Assembly: GCF_011386835.1 (NCBI RefSeq)
Contig: NC_088809.1
Coordinates: forward strand, 4,969,001 to 5,033,000
From: Chrysemys picta bellii
Lineage: Eukaryota; Chordata; Testudines; Emydidae
Reading direction: 5' to 3'
DNA length: 64,000 bases
Shown here: positions 33,217 to 48,200 of the stretch, piece after piece
Layout: every line of letters starts with the position of its first letter
Position numbering within the stretch: position 1 is the stretch's first letter
The notes under the pieces: model-generated
The model's input: only the letters and a program-made list of their open reading frames with translations
Database searches by the model: none
Told to the model about the DNA's origin: nothing
Program-made: the position numbers and the translations under genes

Positions 33217-36200
33217 GTACGTGCAAGAACCTCACCCTGCAGATGGTCAGGTTGAATCTCTCCGGGGAGGAGACATCCCTAATGTAATCTGAGACATGTA
33301 CTAGGATTGCAGCCTGATTAAACTCCTTTCTCGTTGCTTGTGGAGATGTCTGGATTATTGGCATTGCAATTTGGGCTTTGAAAATGGATCTCCCTGTGAT
33401 GGCTCTTGCAACTTGATCAGTCTTTTTGTTTTCATTTGATCAATAAACTAGCTTCAGGGCATAGGTTCCCAAACTCTGGCGTGTGGAGCACTTGCTGGTG
33501 ATCTGTGGAGAGCTCATGTCTTATCACATGATACTGGCTCTCTTCCCCTTTGTTTCTTGCTGCAAAACTGGATTAATAGATGTCTAGAAATATATCAAAA
33601 CACTTACTGATACTGCTTTTCCATGTAAGTACTTGCTAAAGTAGCCACAGGTATGTCGTGAATTGACAGGGAGGTATCCATAAGACACTCTGTTAAAATG
33701 TGGTCCATACCATGGAAATGTTTGAGTGGCCCCTGCTTTAAGGGAATTCCACTGTAGTTTGTTTTGAAATATAAGGTAGCATCTCAAAAACTTGCTGAAT
33801 TTGTGGTCAAATTGCAGTAGCTTTGTAGGCCTGTTAGCAAGACACCAAGGGAGCGTGGCCATTAGAAGCAGAAGTGGAAAAGCAATGGGATGACAGGATG
33901 GCTCTAAGCCATTGCTTCTCATACTCTGGTCTGTGAATCACCCTGGGGAAGGGTCCTGATGGTCAGCTGAATTAAAAAAAAAAAAAAAAAAAATTTGAAG
34001 AGCCAAGCAATAGGAGATCCAAGTGATGGGGTGGTGGAAATGGACCCATGAGAGATCTCTTTCTAAAGTGTAGAAACTGCTGTTAGCCACTCTGCAAAGG
34101 GCTATCAGCCCATTGTGCATTGCAGGGGTCGAGCGTCAAGTTTCCAGGTCTTGGCTGCCTTGGCAGCCAAGCATTCCATAAAGTTTATTCAGCTCATAAA
34201 GTTTGGATTCAGGAAAAGCAGACACGCCACAAGATTTATTAGCTGAGACAGGGGAGGAAATTGCAGCATGGATTCTTGACAGGCCCTTAAACCAGTTCTC
34301 AGCCACTTGGAACAGTGCACCCTTGACACGGGTGAACCTAGATCTCATGGTATGTGGGTGCTTTGCATACTGTGTTTAGAGTGCCAGAAAGTGCATGGTG
34401 CCATCTTTTTTTACCCATGTGCACAGAAAGGCTTTGGATGCATTACCTTGTACGGAGGGAGTCAGTCCCTGGCTTGTTGCTCAAATAGATCACACCTGTG
34501 AAAAATGCTTCCTTCACCTGAGACTGGCTAGATGAGAGTTCCCCTCCCGCATCCCTGCTGGATGCTGAGTGGGCCATGGTGCTCCATGCCTTTGTGACAT
34601 GACCTCCCTGCTTGACGACTGTAATGCAAAGGACATACGAGCACTCCAGCAGTGACAAAAAGTCTTCCTAGTCCAGAACGCCCAGTCTCACCTGAAGGAT
34701 CAGCCAGCATATGACCCCTGTGCTCTGCTTACTGTACGGGCTCCCTGTAGAATACCAGCTCTAATTCAAACTCTGTCCTAATTCTCAAGGCCTTCCCTGG
34801 GTAATTTGGAGGGTTTCTCTCACTCCATGACCATGATGACCTTCCTCAGCAGTGATAAAGCTGTCGGCCTCGAGTGCAGGAGACTGGGCTTCGCAGCCAG
34901 TCCCACTAGTGCACCCCCACAGAGAAAAGCATAAAACTTACTTCATCGCTTTAGCCTTCCCAAAGGCACACCTAAATACAGCGAGGAGGAGGAAAGGGGG
35001 GTGAAGGCTAGATGCAAAAGTGAAGGGATAAAATACAAAGCCCTTGTGGCTGCAGAGGAAATAGTGAGGAAAATGTAGGGCTGGCAGCCTGTTGTTTAAT
35101 CTTGAGGAGAATATCGGATGCTGCAGCAATGGCACATTTATAAAATAAAAGGATAGATCCTGGGGGCGTCCATGGGGAACCCCTGACAATTCACTTCTGA
35201 GGGCCATCTTCAAGGCTTTTGAAATATAAATATATGCAACTTGATCTAATGGTTAGAGCACCGGACTTGGAATCAGGATTTCTAGGTTCAAACTCCGGTT
35301 CTATTGCTGCGTGACCTGAGGCAAATCCCTTATTTTCTTTGTGCTTCAGTTTTCTGTATCTGTAAGATGGGGGTAGTAACTTCATACCACATATGGCTGC
35401 TGTGAGGATAAATTAGTGTGTAAAGCTAATTAGAAATGCTAAGTATTATGAATAAGCTTGCGGCTACAAATGTTACTCTGGATTAGCTTCCTTTTCCATA
35501 AAAAGAACAGGAGTACTTCGTGGACTACAGCCCACTTCTTCGGATGCATATGCACGAAAGCTTATGCTCTAATAAATTTGTTAGTCTCTAAGGTGCCACA
35601 AGTACTCCTGTTCTTCTTTTTGCGGATACAGACTAACACGGCTGCTACTCTGAAACCTTCCTTTTCCATGTAAATCCCCCGCCATCCTGCATCCTGCCCA
35701 ACACTTTCTTTTTTTTTTTTTTCTTAAAGTAGTGCAGGTTCTCTGTGCTCCCCATTTACACTCTCTCTCTTCCCCCCCTCCCCCGCCCAACTACTTGAGT
35801 TTATCTTCACTTAATAAGGCAGCATTTTAAGGCTGTTTGGAAGGTTTAAAATGCATCTCTCAGGAGCAGAGGGTGGAGACTCGTACTGCATTTGTTCTAT
35901 TTTTTTTTTTTTTTTAAATCTGCAATAAAAAATTGTTTCCAACTATTGAAGTGGCCGTTGGCTGTCAGAGCTGGTGGATTTGTGAATGGAGATCCTGATC
36001 CATCAGTTATATCACAAGAACTGGATTTCAGGGTGGGGCTTGCAAAGTTCTCTGCTGTGAAGGGGGTGAGTGCTTGTGCTAATCTTGTGCCAGGAATCAG
36101 GGTTTGGGCTCTCCCTTTCTATTGACACAGCAGGTTCCCAATCTTGGAAAAGTATGGTGCTAGATATACCCAGTGTTTTTCACCTGGGGGGCTGCTGTTT

Positions 36201-39200
36201 ATTCTCTCATTGCTCTGTCTTTCCCCATCCTAGTCATCTCCATTGTGCAATTCAGCCAGCCAGCTTTGCAGGTGAACAGCTTCCAGCAGAGCTGATGCTG
36301 GTGCTACTGTGTGAACAGGTCTCATCTGCCTGGGATCAGTGCCTCAAGCCATGAAGGTGTATAACAGCTGCCCAGGAATGCTGACTGCTAAAGTACAGAC
36401 ACATGGAGAGATGGTAGCTGTAATAAGCCTGCCTATATTTAATCATGTGCAAATATACTCATTAAAATGATTTTCTCTTCCCCAATGTTCCCACCGTGGT
36501 CTATGATGTAAATTCATATTTAAGATCATCTTCTTAATCGGGGGTTGTAATGAAATAGCTGATGGAGCCTTAAAGGGTCAGATGGCTTATACCCAAAAGA
36601 GTTTTATTTATTTTTTAAAAAATCATAAATTTATATTAAATGTTGTAATTGCTGTTTGTATTGCAGTAGCACCTCGGAGGTCTAGTCATTGACCAGGACC
36701 CCATTGTGCTAGGTGCAGTACAAACACAGAGAACTTAGAATTGGAGTAGAAACTTTCTGATGAAAATTAAAACTAAGTTGTGACAGATGTGGTAATTTCC
36801 TGCAATATCCTGGACAAACCTAATTAAATTAAGTTTAAATATCTTAGGCGCTCATGGTATTAAAATGTGAATGTTTATGTATTATTGTGGGATTATATGT
36901 ATGTTCTCTAAGGGGAAGATGTGACTAATGTAAACCTGGGAAGTGTTGTTGTTATAAACTTCAAAGGACTCTTTTAAACAGTAGTCCAGACCAGAAGGAA
37001 TTTTTTAGTTGAGTGGGTTTTCTAGGAAATACTTGGGTGGAGGGCAATGCAAATGCCCATCTCTGGACTCATCCTTTTGAAGCAAAGAGAGGAACCCCAT
37101 TGTATATGAATTACCTATTCCCAGGATCAAAGACCCAAGGCACTCACTCATTCATGAGGGTGCTTGTTCTGAGCTAACAGCTGTTACGGACTTGTGACCA
37201 CAGGAAAAAAAAACCCTTGGTAGGGTTTGAAGGACTGCTCACCTGACATAGTCCTTGTGGGAGCTGGAGTGACCTCTGGTAAGCTTATTGGCAAGTCTGT
37301 TTAAGGGTTTTTCATTGTATTTAATGTTTTCTGTGTAATGCTTTTACCTTAAGAATAAATGTGCTTGCTTAGAAAGAGCGGTGTGGTAACTGAACTGTAG
37401 GTAATCATACTGTTTATAGCCTCTGAGGAAGGAAAGCAAACCAGGCCTGCTGAGGCAATCTCCATTGCTGGGGATATCATGGTGTAGGCAGGGAACTGTG
37501 CAGCCTGGAAAAAACTCAGGAGGGGGAGAGACACATGTCTCCACCCATTAGATGTGATGGCTGGGGAACTGGAAGCCTGAGAATTGGTGCCCTTACTGAA
37601 TCACAGAGGGAGAATACATGTGTAGTTTCCCTGAATAGTGACATAATCACCTTTTTTTGTTTGGATTTAAACATACTCCTTTACAGCCCTGCCATCATTG
37701 CATGTGAGAAGCTGATTGTGAAAGTGACCTGCTTGTCTTTCTCATGCAAACCCAGTACAGTGTAAGAAAGAAAGAAAAGCAGCAAAATGAAAAATAAATA
37801 TCACTTACATCCCTTTCAGTTCTAAATAATCTGAAATGTTAGGGTCATGGAAGATGTGGTGATTTTGAACCTGGTAGTATCACTTTAAACAAAATTATCC
37901 AAATGCACCATCACTGAAAACCTTCCTTACAAAATAGGCTTTTATGTAATGGCTGGGTGCCATTTTTTTTTTTGGCTCGGTGGAATTGATTCTTCTGTTC
38001 CTCTTTCCCCAAATTACACAGAGATCACATGAGAGCTGTGCTGCTTTGAATGTCACAGGCTTTCAGCTCTTTTGGATATATATAAAATTGCAGCATTGGC
38101 TGATGCTTTTTGACTGAAGCTCAAACTGGAATTGAATCTCAGTATTTTGTTTCAATCCCTAGTCTCTCCTCTTGCTCCTGCATCACCAGTGTTGACTTAA
38201 TCTGGTTTTACGGGGTTTTGCCAAAACTGGGGATTGCAAGCACTTTGAGAAGTAGGTTTTGGCATGGCTGATTATAAAAAGGGAAACCTTGTAAGCTTCA
38301 GGTGGGTTGACAGCTTCTTAATCACGATTGCTATTTAAAGAAAAGGAATCAATGCCGATGCTTTAACAAACTCCAAAGCTGTTCCATGAACTAAGTTACC
38401 AAAATGTTGCCTGCTTACTTGGCCTTTTCTTCCATAGTCAGATGGAGAAAGTGGTTTAATAAAAAGTCTGTTTTATATTAAGATCCAAAAAGTGGATTTG
38501 AATGTCTGGCCAAGAAAGTTCTTAGTGACTAAGGAAATATAAGGTAATCAGATGGGTTTGGGTGGAGGGAGTAATTAGTTTCCTTTGCATGTTCTTTGGG
38601 TGCCTCAGTTAACATGGAGGTTCTGCATGTCTAATTTTTCTCATTTCCTCATGGCAATTCTTCATTGAAAAATGTCACATTTAGCACATGCTTTAGTTTC
38701 ATTGCTCTTTCCAATGCTAAGTGTGGTTAAGGCAATGGACTGGGACTCAGGAGAGCTGGGCCCAACGCCTGGCTCTGCAACAAATTCCACGTGTGACTGT
38801 GGGGAAGTCAATTGATCTCTGTACATGGCTTCCCCACCTGTAAAGGAAGATCATAATACTTCCTTTGTCTGTCTTGTCTGCTTAGGTTCCAAGCTTTCTC
38901 AGGGCAGGGATTTGTACAGTGGGGCCCCAATCTCAGCTGAGGCCTCTGAGTGCTACTGTAATACAAATAATAATTGTGGCATAGAACTGCAGTTTAGCAA
39001 CTGCCAGACATTCAACTAGACTTTCTAAAGAGTGAGAAAAATGTATATGGTATTATCCAGAGGTTTCTTCATTTTTTTTCTTCCTCCCCAGACACACAAT
39101 TATAAAGTTTTCAGATTTTTTTTTTTAATGGAAAATATGATCTGTAATTGACAACCGGACGTTAGGGAAATCTCTCTAGTCTCCTTGATTGAGCGGAAAT

Positions 39201-42200
39201 TCACTGCAGAGGGTGGCTTCTGCATCATACTTAGTGAGCTGTGGTTTACAAGCTAAGGAATGGACTTTAACAGTGTAAATAATGTAACTTTCCTGCATCT
39301 CTGGCTTGCAGCAGTGGTGGTACTTTCTATTTTGTTTCCAGCACCATCAGTGACATGGGTGGAATCCCAGTGTCGCTTGTGAGCCTTTTCTATTGGAATT
39401 AATTTGTACCTGTTGTCTGGCGTAGTGCCAATCAAAACCAAGAGCCGAAAAATCTCAGCCAAGCATAGCAATTCTTGTGTCTGCGACACTACCTTTTGTT
39501 GTTGTTGTTTGTTGAGACATCATCCACCAGAAATGTGCTTGATTATGGAAGTATTTAGGGAATGTCTTATGGGCTTCCTACAGCTTCTTTTTCATGGAGT
39601 TTTGTGATCCAAGTGCTAAATACTATACAGTGAAATATTCTTTGAAATTGGCTTAAGGATTACTTAAGAAGTTTAGTTTCCTCCTTGATATTTACACTGG
39701 ACTCCTCATGAAGGATTCCTTTTAGGTATAGGCAGCTGCATCCGGAGCAGTGAATTACCCCGAGTAAAAGGAAAAAGTAGAGAGGTGCAATATGTGCTGC
39801 TTGTTTTTCACATGTGTGATTGGACTGCAGAAGGAAGCCTTGGTAACAGAATGTACTTGGGACTCTGTATCTTCATCTGTGCACATGCCTGACTGCTGTC
39901 ATCACTGTAAGAAAGATGTTTTGGCCTAGACCACTGATGGCTGCAGCCCTGAGATTGCTGATTGACTGGCCCCTTTAATGACCCCTCTCACATGCTATAG
40001 ATGTCAGAGTTTGTTCCATGTTGCACCTGAAGGATCACAGACATATTTGAAACTTGGTTTCCAGACAAGACTTGGATGAATTCACACATCTCCGACATGC
40101 CAGATTTGTGTATGAATGAAATACAAATGACATTCAGCCAGTCCCTGTCTTCACAGGACTGTCCACTCCCAAGTAGGAGTGAGGGAAGCCTAAATACACA
40201 AGTCTGAAGTACAAGTAGCATTCTGTGTACCAGTGATTGGAATGTACTGCTTCAGGGATAGGACCTCTGCTATTCACCAGTGGGCTCCATGTTCCCACAC
40301 ACTTCCTGACATGGGTACAGGCAGGAGAGCTGGGCAGGAAACAGTTTTCCCATCTTGTTTTCTAGATTTTTTTTTTCCCCCCGCACACTCATCCTAAATC
40401 AGGATGAAATAGTCAAAATGTTGGTGGAGGGCAGTGGAATTCAGATCCGATCAATCAGAACATTTTCTTTCAATTTTGACTATTTATATTTTAACCTTTT
40501 ATTAGTATCAATTAACTGAAATTTTGAATCAGAAAACAAAACTCTTTTGTTTTCAAAAATGTCAAAACGAGATGTTTCAACAATTTCAGAACTTTTTTCA
40601 AATACCTGCAAACACTTCCAGTTTTGACAAATCTGCATTTTTCCGATTGAAGAAATATTTCCTTAGAAAATTCCTGACCAGCTCTAGATTGCCATCTTCT
40701 TGCTGGATCCCCTTTTTGCTCAGCCATCCAGGATATTTTTCTCATTCCTACAGGAAAATCAAGATGTGGGGTGGGGATACCTGACCAGGCAACATGATTT
40801 CTCTTCCAAATCTGTCGTGCAGTATTTTTAACGATGGAAGTGGAGTTCTCAGTGGACCGGAAACCTGGATTTAAGATTACTCACCTCATTCTCTTGTTTT
40901 GGGGTGGGGATGGGGAGACCAGTTTCAAAACATCACATAGAAATCCACAAGTATCCGCTACAGAATTCAGACACATAAAGAAAGGCAGATGCTGTTAATG
41001 CCGAGTTCACTGTACTAATGCTGCTTAGTGCTACGTATGAAATAATCAAGTTGGTGTGTACTCTCGAAAGCTTGAGAGGGAAGTGGGTGTATAAGAGCAC
41101 GAGGGAAGGTTATGAACATGCTGTGTTGTTCAATGTGTATTGCAGCCTGCAAGATGGAGGGTGGAGTTAGCAGCCTCTTGTGCACTGGAAGAGGTTCATA
41201 ACATTGTGCGTAAGTGCTGGAGTGCAAGAGTTCTGGTCCCAAGCGCAGTGATTTGCACAAGAAGCTCTGTTACTGATTTTATTTTATTTTTCCTTTGAGT
41301 TTTTATGCTCTGTATCTCTGGAGTTCTATCCTTCCTTTCTAAATATTCAGTACCATGTGTTGGAGAGTGGTCTGCATCTCAGCAGTAGCATAAGTGCTAT
41401 ATGTGGCAGGCGTTATGTTAAATGATAATGTATTTATTTTGTCATTGCATACCTGAGTAAGCATGCATGTAACATTCCAACTACTTTGCCTGCCTGGAAA
41501 TTAGCAGCAGCTGCCAAACGTGTGTGTGTGTGACATATTGTAGTGTGGGATTGACAGTCCTGGTGACTCAAGTCCTCCATTTACCCCCAGAATAGGTGCC
41601 TCACAAGCTACACTAAGGCATGCTTCCTCACCCTGCAAACATCCCTAGAGGTGACATGCTCCAGATCAAGCAAGTTCACCCTTCAAGATCCAGTCAGTCC
41701 TTGGTGTATCTAAGATTACCATGGATGCAATTAATGCCATCTGTGGCTTTTGTGATACAATGACACCAGTGAGCTGGAATCTGCTTTGAGATCAAGGGCT
41801 ACCCAAATGGCCATCAACGTTCTTCTGGTCAACTCCTGACACTGGCTGGGTGAGAGCTGGTGTCCTCGAGCCATCCAGTCCGACAGCACAGAGAACTGAT
41901 TTTACCAAAACTGTAGAGCTTACCTAGAGGAGGGCATTACACAGGAATTGCCACACTGGATCAGACACAGGGTGTATCTAGTCTAATACCCTGTCTCTGA
42001 CAGTGGCCGGCACCAGATGATTCAGAGGGAGGTGCAAGCAAGTCCAGTGTTTATTTCATGGATAAAGTAACCAATGTTGCACCTTTATTATAATGGGGCC
42101 TGTTCCAAAGGCCATTGAAGTGAGTGGGAGTCTTTCTATTGGCTTCAGTAGGCTTTGGTTCAAGTCCATAATGTCTGTGCCATCTTCGTTTAAAACAACA

Positions 42201-45200
42201 ATCAATCCTAAAAAGGTTAAGGAATTAAAACCGCATGTTTGATAGTAACGAAAGGTTTAATCCGAAGCACTTGGGGCCCTTGCTGCACTTCTGATCTCGC
42301 TGTACTTGGACTTTTCCCTTCACGATGCAGCCCCCTGTGTCAAAACAGTTTTGATCCAGATAGCAGAGGGCATCTAGGAAGTGCCTATGGGTTGCCATGG
42401 TATGAAGAAACTGAAAAAATATATTCCTCCTTTTTACCAGCGAAATTCAGATTGTTCAATTGTCATTCTTTTTTTTTTTTTATTTTTTTTTTTAATTTGA
42501 ATTTTAAAGAAAGAAGAAACCTAGTTATTTCTTCCTGGACTCTAGCTTTTATAGGTACCTGCAATGTTAGTATCTGAACTACTGTATTTGTGTAAGGATG
42601 TCAATGCATGTTGCAGGTGCTTAGAACTTGGAAGATCAGACCACCTAATTTAGGTGCCTAATGAATTTAAGTATCTTGTTTTAGAGTCATAGACTTTAAG
42701 GGGCCATCAGATCATCTAGTTTGACCACCTGCAGGGCCAGAGAATTTCATCATGACTAAAATATGTCTTCCAGAAAGGCATCCAGTCTTGATTTGAAAAC
42801 TTCTGGAGATGGAGAATTCTCCATTTCCCTTGGTAGTTTGTTGCAATGAATAACTACCTGCACTGTTTACAAACATATGTGTTCGTATCGTAGACTTTGA
42901 ATTTGTCTGGCTTTAATACCAGTCATTGGTATTTGTTATGCCTCTTCTGCCAGATTTAAAGAGCCCTTTAATACCTTGTATTTTTTCTCCAAAACAGTAT
43001 TCAGACAGTAATCAAGTCCCCTTTTGATCTTTTTTGATAAGTTACAGTTTGAGCTTTCTGAGTCTCTTACTGTGAGGAATTTATTTTCCATACTACAAAT
43101 CATATTTTTAGCTCTTCTCTGTTCCCTCTCCAGTTGTTCAACATCCTTTTCAAAATGTGCATGCAGAACTGCACACACAATTCCAGGATCTGTCTCACCA
43201 CCAGTAAAATTACCTCCCTCACTGTTCCCCTCTTTATACATCCAAAGATTGCATTTGCCACAGCATCACCCTGGGAATTCATGTTCGCTTATTTTTCTAC
43301 TTTGACCCTGTTAGGCACCCAGGTGTGACAATTTTGGTAACCGTTTTCAGTTGCCCTCCAGCTAATGCTGTCTCCTTAATTTCATTCAGTTCCTAGCCGT
43401 TATTTCCATCAAGTGTCTAGTGCTTTGCACTTTAGTTGGTAGTCTTACAAGAGCCCAAACTATATAAGCAACGAACAAGGAAACTGTTTTCTAGAAAATA
43501 ATCCTTTTGGGAGCCTACATTTGCAGTGACATTAACTAAAAGCTTGTATATTTAAATATACAGTATGTAGTATTTCTTTTCTTTATTTTATATGAAATGA
43601 GATTGGTGGATCTCACTTGAATTCATAGCAGAACAGATGTCCACATCACAGCTGCCATTAATTTGGCCCCCCTTTATTCACTATCTTGACAGTGAGCCCA
43701 AAGACTGAATGGGCCCCAGAGATGGATTTTACCCCTTTAACTCCTCTCCAGGGCATCCCTCTAGGGCAGAGTAGAGTTGTGTTGGTGTGTGCTGCCTATG
43801 CTGTTGTATTTCTGCACCTTAGCGGAGGACATCAGTCTCCGGGGCTGTCATTCTGGCATCTCTTGCCCGCACAAAGAATTATTTATTTAAAAAATAAAAA
43901 GTTAAGAAAACAAAATGCCTATTCCTGGAAGAGTCAGAATGTGAAATCTGCGCTGTGTAATAAATGTGAGTAATAAGTGTTACGCTGCACAGCCCCCTAA
44001 ATTAGATGTTCAGGTCCCATGGTGCACTGTGCTGTAATTGCTTCTTTGGGGACTGATCCTGCATGCTGCTGAGCTCCTTCAACTTTCAAGGGCCTTGCTG
44101 GCTGTTGATGGTGCTCAGGCCTATTATTTACTCAGTTCTTGGATGTTTAATAGGAAGAGCCCAGTGTTGTTTGTATCTCCCTGTGTGATTCTGTTTATAT
44201 AGCAATGAAATGCTTGGTGATTTAAAACATTTTGTGCTATTCTAAAATAATAATAATAAATAAAAATCAACATCGTTTAAAATTCTCTGGATGGGGGTAG
44301 GGGGGTGAGCACGGACTTTCTGACTGGTCGCTTTCTTTACAGAAAGAACTCTCCCGTGATCTGCAGCTTCCTCCACCTTAGTATTAATGATCTGGGCATA
44401 AATAAAATATCATTCCCATTTATTATCCAGGGAGCCGCCAGGGCTGCAGGGTGGTGAATCATCTCTATGGGTTTTTTTTGCTGCAAACTCCTGAAGACTG
44501 AAGTTCCTCCGCTCTGAGCCTCTCTGGTGTTTTTTGCTGCTTCTAATACCAAGAGGAGGAATTGCTGACTGGTTTGAGAGTGTGCTAGCAGGGAGAACTG
44601 TCCTCCAAATTGATCATACAGTATTTTAAAAATCCCATCGCTTTTAGACCTCAGCTAGAGCATGGGGACTCTTCTCCTGGCCTCATAAGGGAGGCATCGA
44701 TCGTAGATTGTTGTTGTGTTAAGGAAATGCAATGGAGGGCCAGTCCTCCCTCTACCATAAATGTGCCCTCAAGTGGAGATGATCCTGACCCACCAGGAGG
44801 AGACTTTTCCACTGCAGTCTCCCTTTTGATAACAGGAAATGCTCTAAGGAGAGGGAATTGCATCTGCTCAGGACTGCTCATTACTTCTGGCCTGCAGTGT
44901 GCAAATCTGCTCAGCAGCCTGGCTTCTATTGTTCTGCATATTGTTGATTGGGCATGGGAATGAGTCTGTCTGCTGCAGGCTAGGTGAGGGCCATCAGCTG
45001 CTACAGCTCCGAACTAGAAGATCCTGTCAAACCCCTTAGCCCGTGGAGTTGAAACAGACAGAATTGAAACACAACCACAGAGGGGGAAACCCATCCTGTG
45101 CCCCCTCTCTTAAAATGAACTGTGGCTTTGCTGCTAAAGCCCAACTGGTAGGCTAGAATACGCAGTTACAGAGGGAGGCTGAGACAGAGCCCATCTTTCC

Positions 45201-48200
45201 CTGAAAACTGGAATTTCAGATCATCAATGATCTCTCCATGTAACTAACTGGCATGAACCAAGCCATGAAAAACAAATTTGGATAAACCAGTTAGCGGGGA
45301 TCTGAAGTGAGGACTCCTGGGTTCCGGTCCCAGTTACAGAGTACTTTCTAGGGGTTAGAGTGTGAGGGCTCCTCTACACACAAAAGTTATTCCAGAATAA
45401 GGTAGGGTGTAAATTTGTAAGTAGAAAAACTGTTCTGTAATAACTCCATGTGTGTTTGGAAGAGCAATTCCGCTCTAAATTCTCACTCTACTTTATTCTG
45501 GAATAATTTTCATGTGTTGACAAACTCCGAGTCAAGACTCCTCCATTGTAATCCTAGCTCCACTGCTGTCACGCTGTGGCACCTTGGGGAAACCTGGTGA
45601 CTTCAGGATCTCAGTTTACCTATCTACAGGATGGGGATATTGCTTCCCTTCTTTAATAGGGCTGGTGAGTTTCATTTAATTTGTGCAGCATGCTCTTTGA
45701 GCCTCATGCAAGGGCATAATAGTGATATTAAAATGAGGTCTAATACCCTACCCCTGCTTTTAAAATGGGAGGAGCACACAAATCTAGGCATCATGACAGA
45801 CTGAGTAGGGGGAAATATTTTTTTTTTCACCCTGCATTAGGATAAGGTTTCTAATGCCTTAGAATGTCATGATTCTTGTCAGGGTCAATCCCCCACTTTA
45901 CTCCATCCATTGAACAGCTCATTTTTTTGCAGAAAAGACTCAGCCTGCACTTTATGTACTAGATACTGCCATACAGTTGCTGTTCTGAACCTCCTGGCTG
46001 CCTGAACAGAATACAATGTTCCACTAATACCATATGGACAGTTATTATTAAGGCAATAACTCTGTTGCATTTGTAGTTTCTATCTATCATTCCAGCTCAG
46101 TTCTGTGTTTATCTTTAAAATCTATAAAGAAGCAATAATTAAAATGGAGAGGGGGAAAAGGGCCCTGCCTTCACTAGCAGTCCCTTTACAAGAGACTCAG
46201 TTGTTGAACATGCTAAGCTAGCACTAACCTACAGGAAAACAGCAGCATTCAAAATGGGGGGGGGGGGATCAGCTGCTGCTGCAGCAATTGCAGACTTGCC
46301 AGAATAAAAGGTATTTTTCATTACTCTTTGTGTCCAGATAGAAACAGCTGGGCCTTCTGTTGTGTTTTATTTTTCCAGATCCTTCACAATAAATAGTGAA
46401 GTGGATCTTTTCAAAGTGCCCTTCTCATGTCCTGAGGCTTCTGTCATTGCATTTTAGTTCTGACATTGATGGCTTGATTATCAGAGGTCCCAAGCAGCTG
46501 CAGCTCTCATCAACTGCATGGGGCGCTGAGAAGGTTCAGCACCTGTAGAACCTCAAGTCATGGAGGGGGAGGATTAAATGGCAGAATTCTGCGATGTGGC
46601 TTAATGGAGGAGGCATTGGGAGATACGGGTTCTGTTCCCAACTGTCACCTTGTGGGGAGGTCACTTCATCCCTCTGTGTCTTTTTCCCCTCCCACCCTTT
46701 GTTTGACTTGTCTGTTCAGACTGTAAGCTCTTTGGGGCAGGGACTGTCTCTCACTGTACTTATACAGCACCCACCACATCCAGGCCTAATAATAATGCCT
46801 CTCAACTGTTCGTAATGAGGCAGAGGGTTAACACAGACCTTGTACTCTAAGTAGTGAAGCTAGGCAGTAATGAAACCCCTTTTCAATACAGCACTTCCTC
46901 TGTGAGTATCTCAGTGTGCTTTACAAACATGAAGGGACTGTCTCATAACAGTTCACATTTCATTGATGGATAAATTGAAGCACAGGACGGTCAACTCATT
47001 TGGCCAAGGTGACCCATCGGAGTTGGGTAAAGAGCTGAGTACTAGGTTACACTCCTTCCCATTATCTGTGCTCTGAAACTGATTAACCTTCAGCCTTCCC
47101 AGCACAGCCTTGCAACCTGGTCTGAACCATACAGGATGCAAGGCTACAAATGGCTGGGATGGGTCAGGTCTGAAAACAACCTGATCCTCTATGGCTCTGG
47201 TCCGGTTGTCTCTGGCCACCACCTACTGCCCTGCCGACTGCTGCCACTTTGCCGCATTCTCTGTGCTGCGGAGAGAGCATGCCCATAAGTTGCAGCGCCT
47301 TTCACGCTGGAGCGCGCAAGTGGGGCATGCAGTTGCTGCCACACTGAGCCCCTGGGCAGTGGGTGATCAGAGCACAGACATGAGACATGGGGAGGAAGAA
47401 TCCCCTGCCAGGCTAAGCCCAAGAACAAGGCAGGGGCATTGACACAGTTTGGGAGGAAGTTTTGGGTTTGGGTCAGGTTAGAAAATGACTTGATGCTCTT
47501 GTGCTCAGGTAGGGTTTGGGTTGACTGTGGTCTAGTTGAGTTTAGGTCCGGCTCTAAAATTAGGCTTAAGCAGGCCTCTACTTCCTAGTGTACAAGGGTA
47601 TATGCTGCCTGCACTAAACACAGAGCTGCTGGTGTGGCATCGCTTGGCTAATATAACTTAGAACATAGGTCTGGAAAGTGAAGCAAGGATGCTAAGCCAC
47701 ATGTCAACTGCCCTGCTCTGACGTGATCATAAATAGCCTTTGTGCTGCTCTTTTATTTGTTGTTTAACTGATTTTTTGCCTATACATGAATACTGCCCAG
47801 AAGATTGATGGAGCTTGTTAGAAAAACCTGGATTTCCTTTGACTCTCCAAAAAGGATAATTACCATTGAGACAGGAAGAAGTTTTATCTAGGCTAGTCAG
47901 CTGTGCAGCGGTAACCATACAGCACTTTGTTCTCCCCCAGCAGGAGAGGAGGAAAAAGGTGAATCTGTGAGCATAATAAGAACATACTCAACAGGAATAG
48001 AATTGAATCCATTCATAGGACTAAGGTGACTTAGTCCTAAATTCCCATTCCACCTACAGAGCCTGAATATGTATCGCAAGCACAGCTAACCTCTTCAAAG
48101 GCAGCTCTCTCCTGTGTGTGTGTGTGTGTGTGAGAGCCATGTGTGAATTGTTATCTCAAAGCGGCTCTGGTGTCATGCCTGTACACACCTTGGCTGCATC

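Noticed and set aside
32910..33255. Two longer frames over YPEL2 exon 2 that suggest other starts or a read-through C-terminus
   Set aside because: The upstream starts are GTG or TTG, not ATG. Sequence past 33216 is intron, shown by the donor and by conserved residues resuming at 59766.
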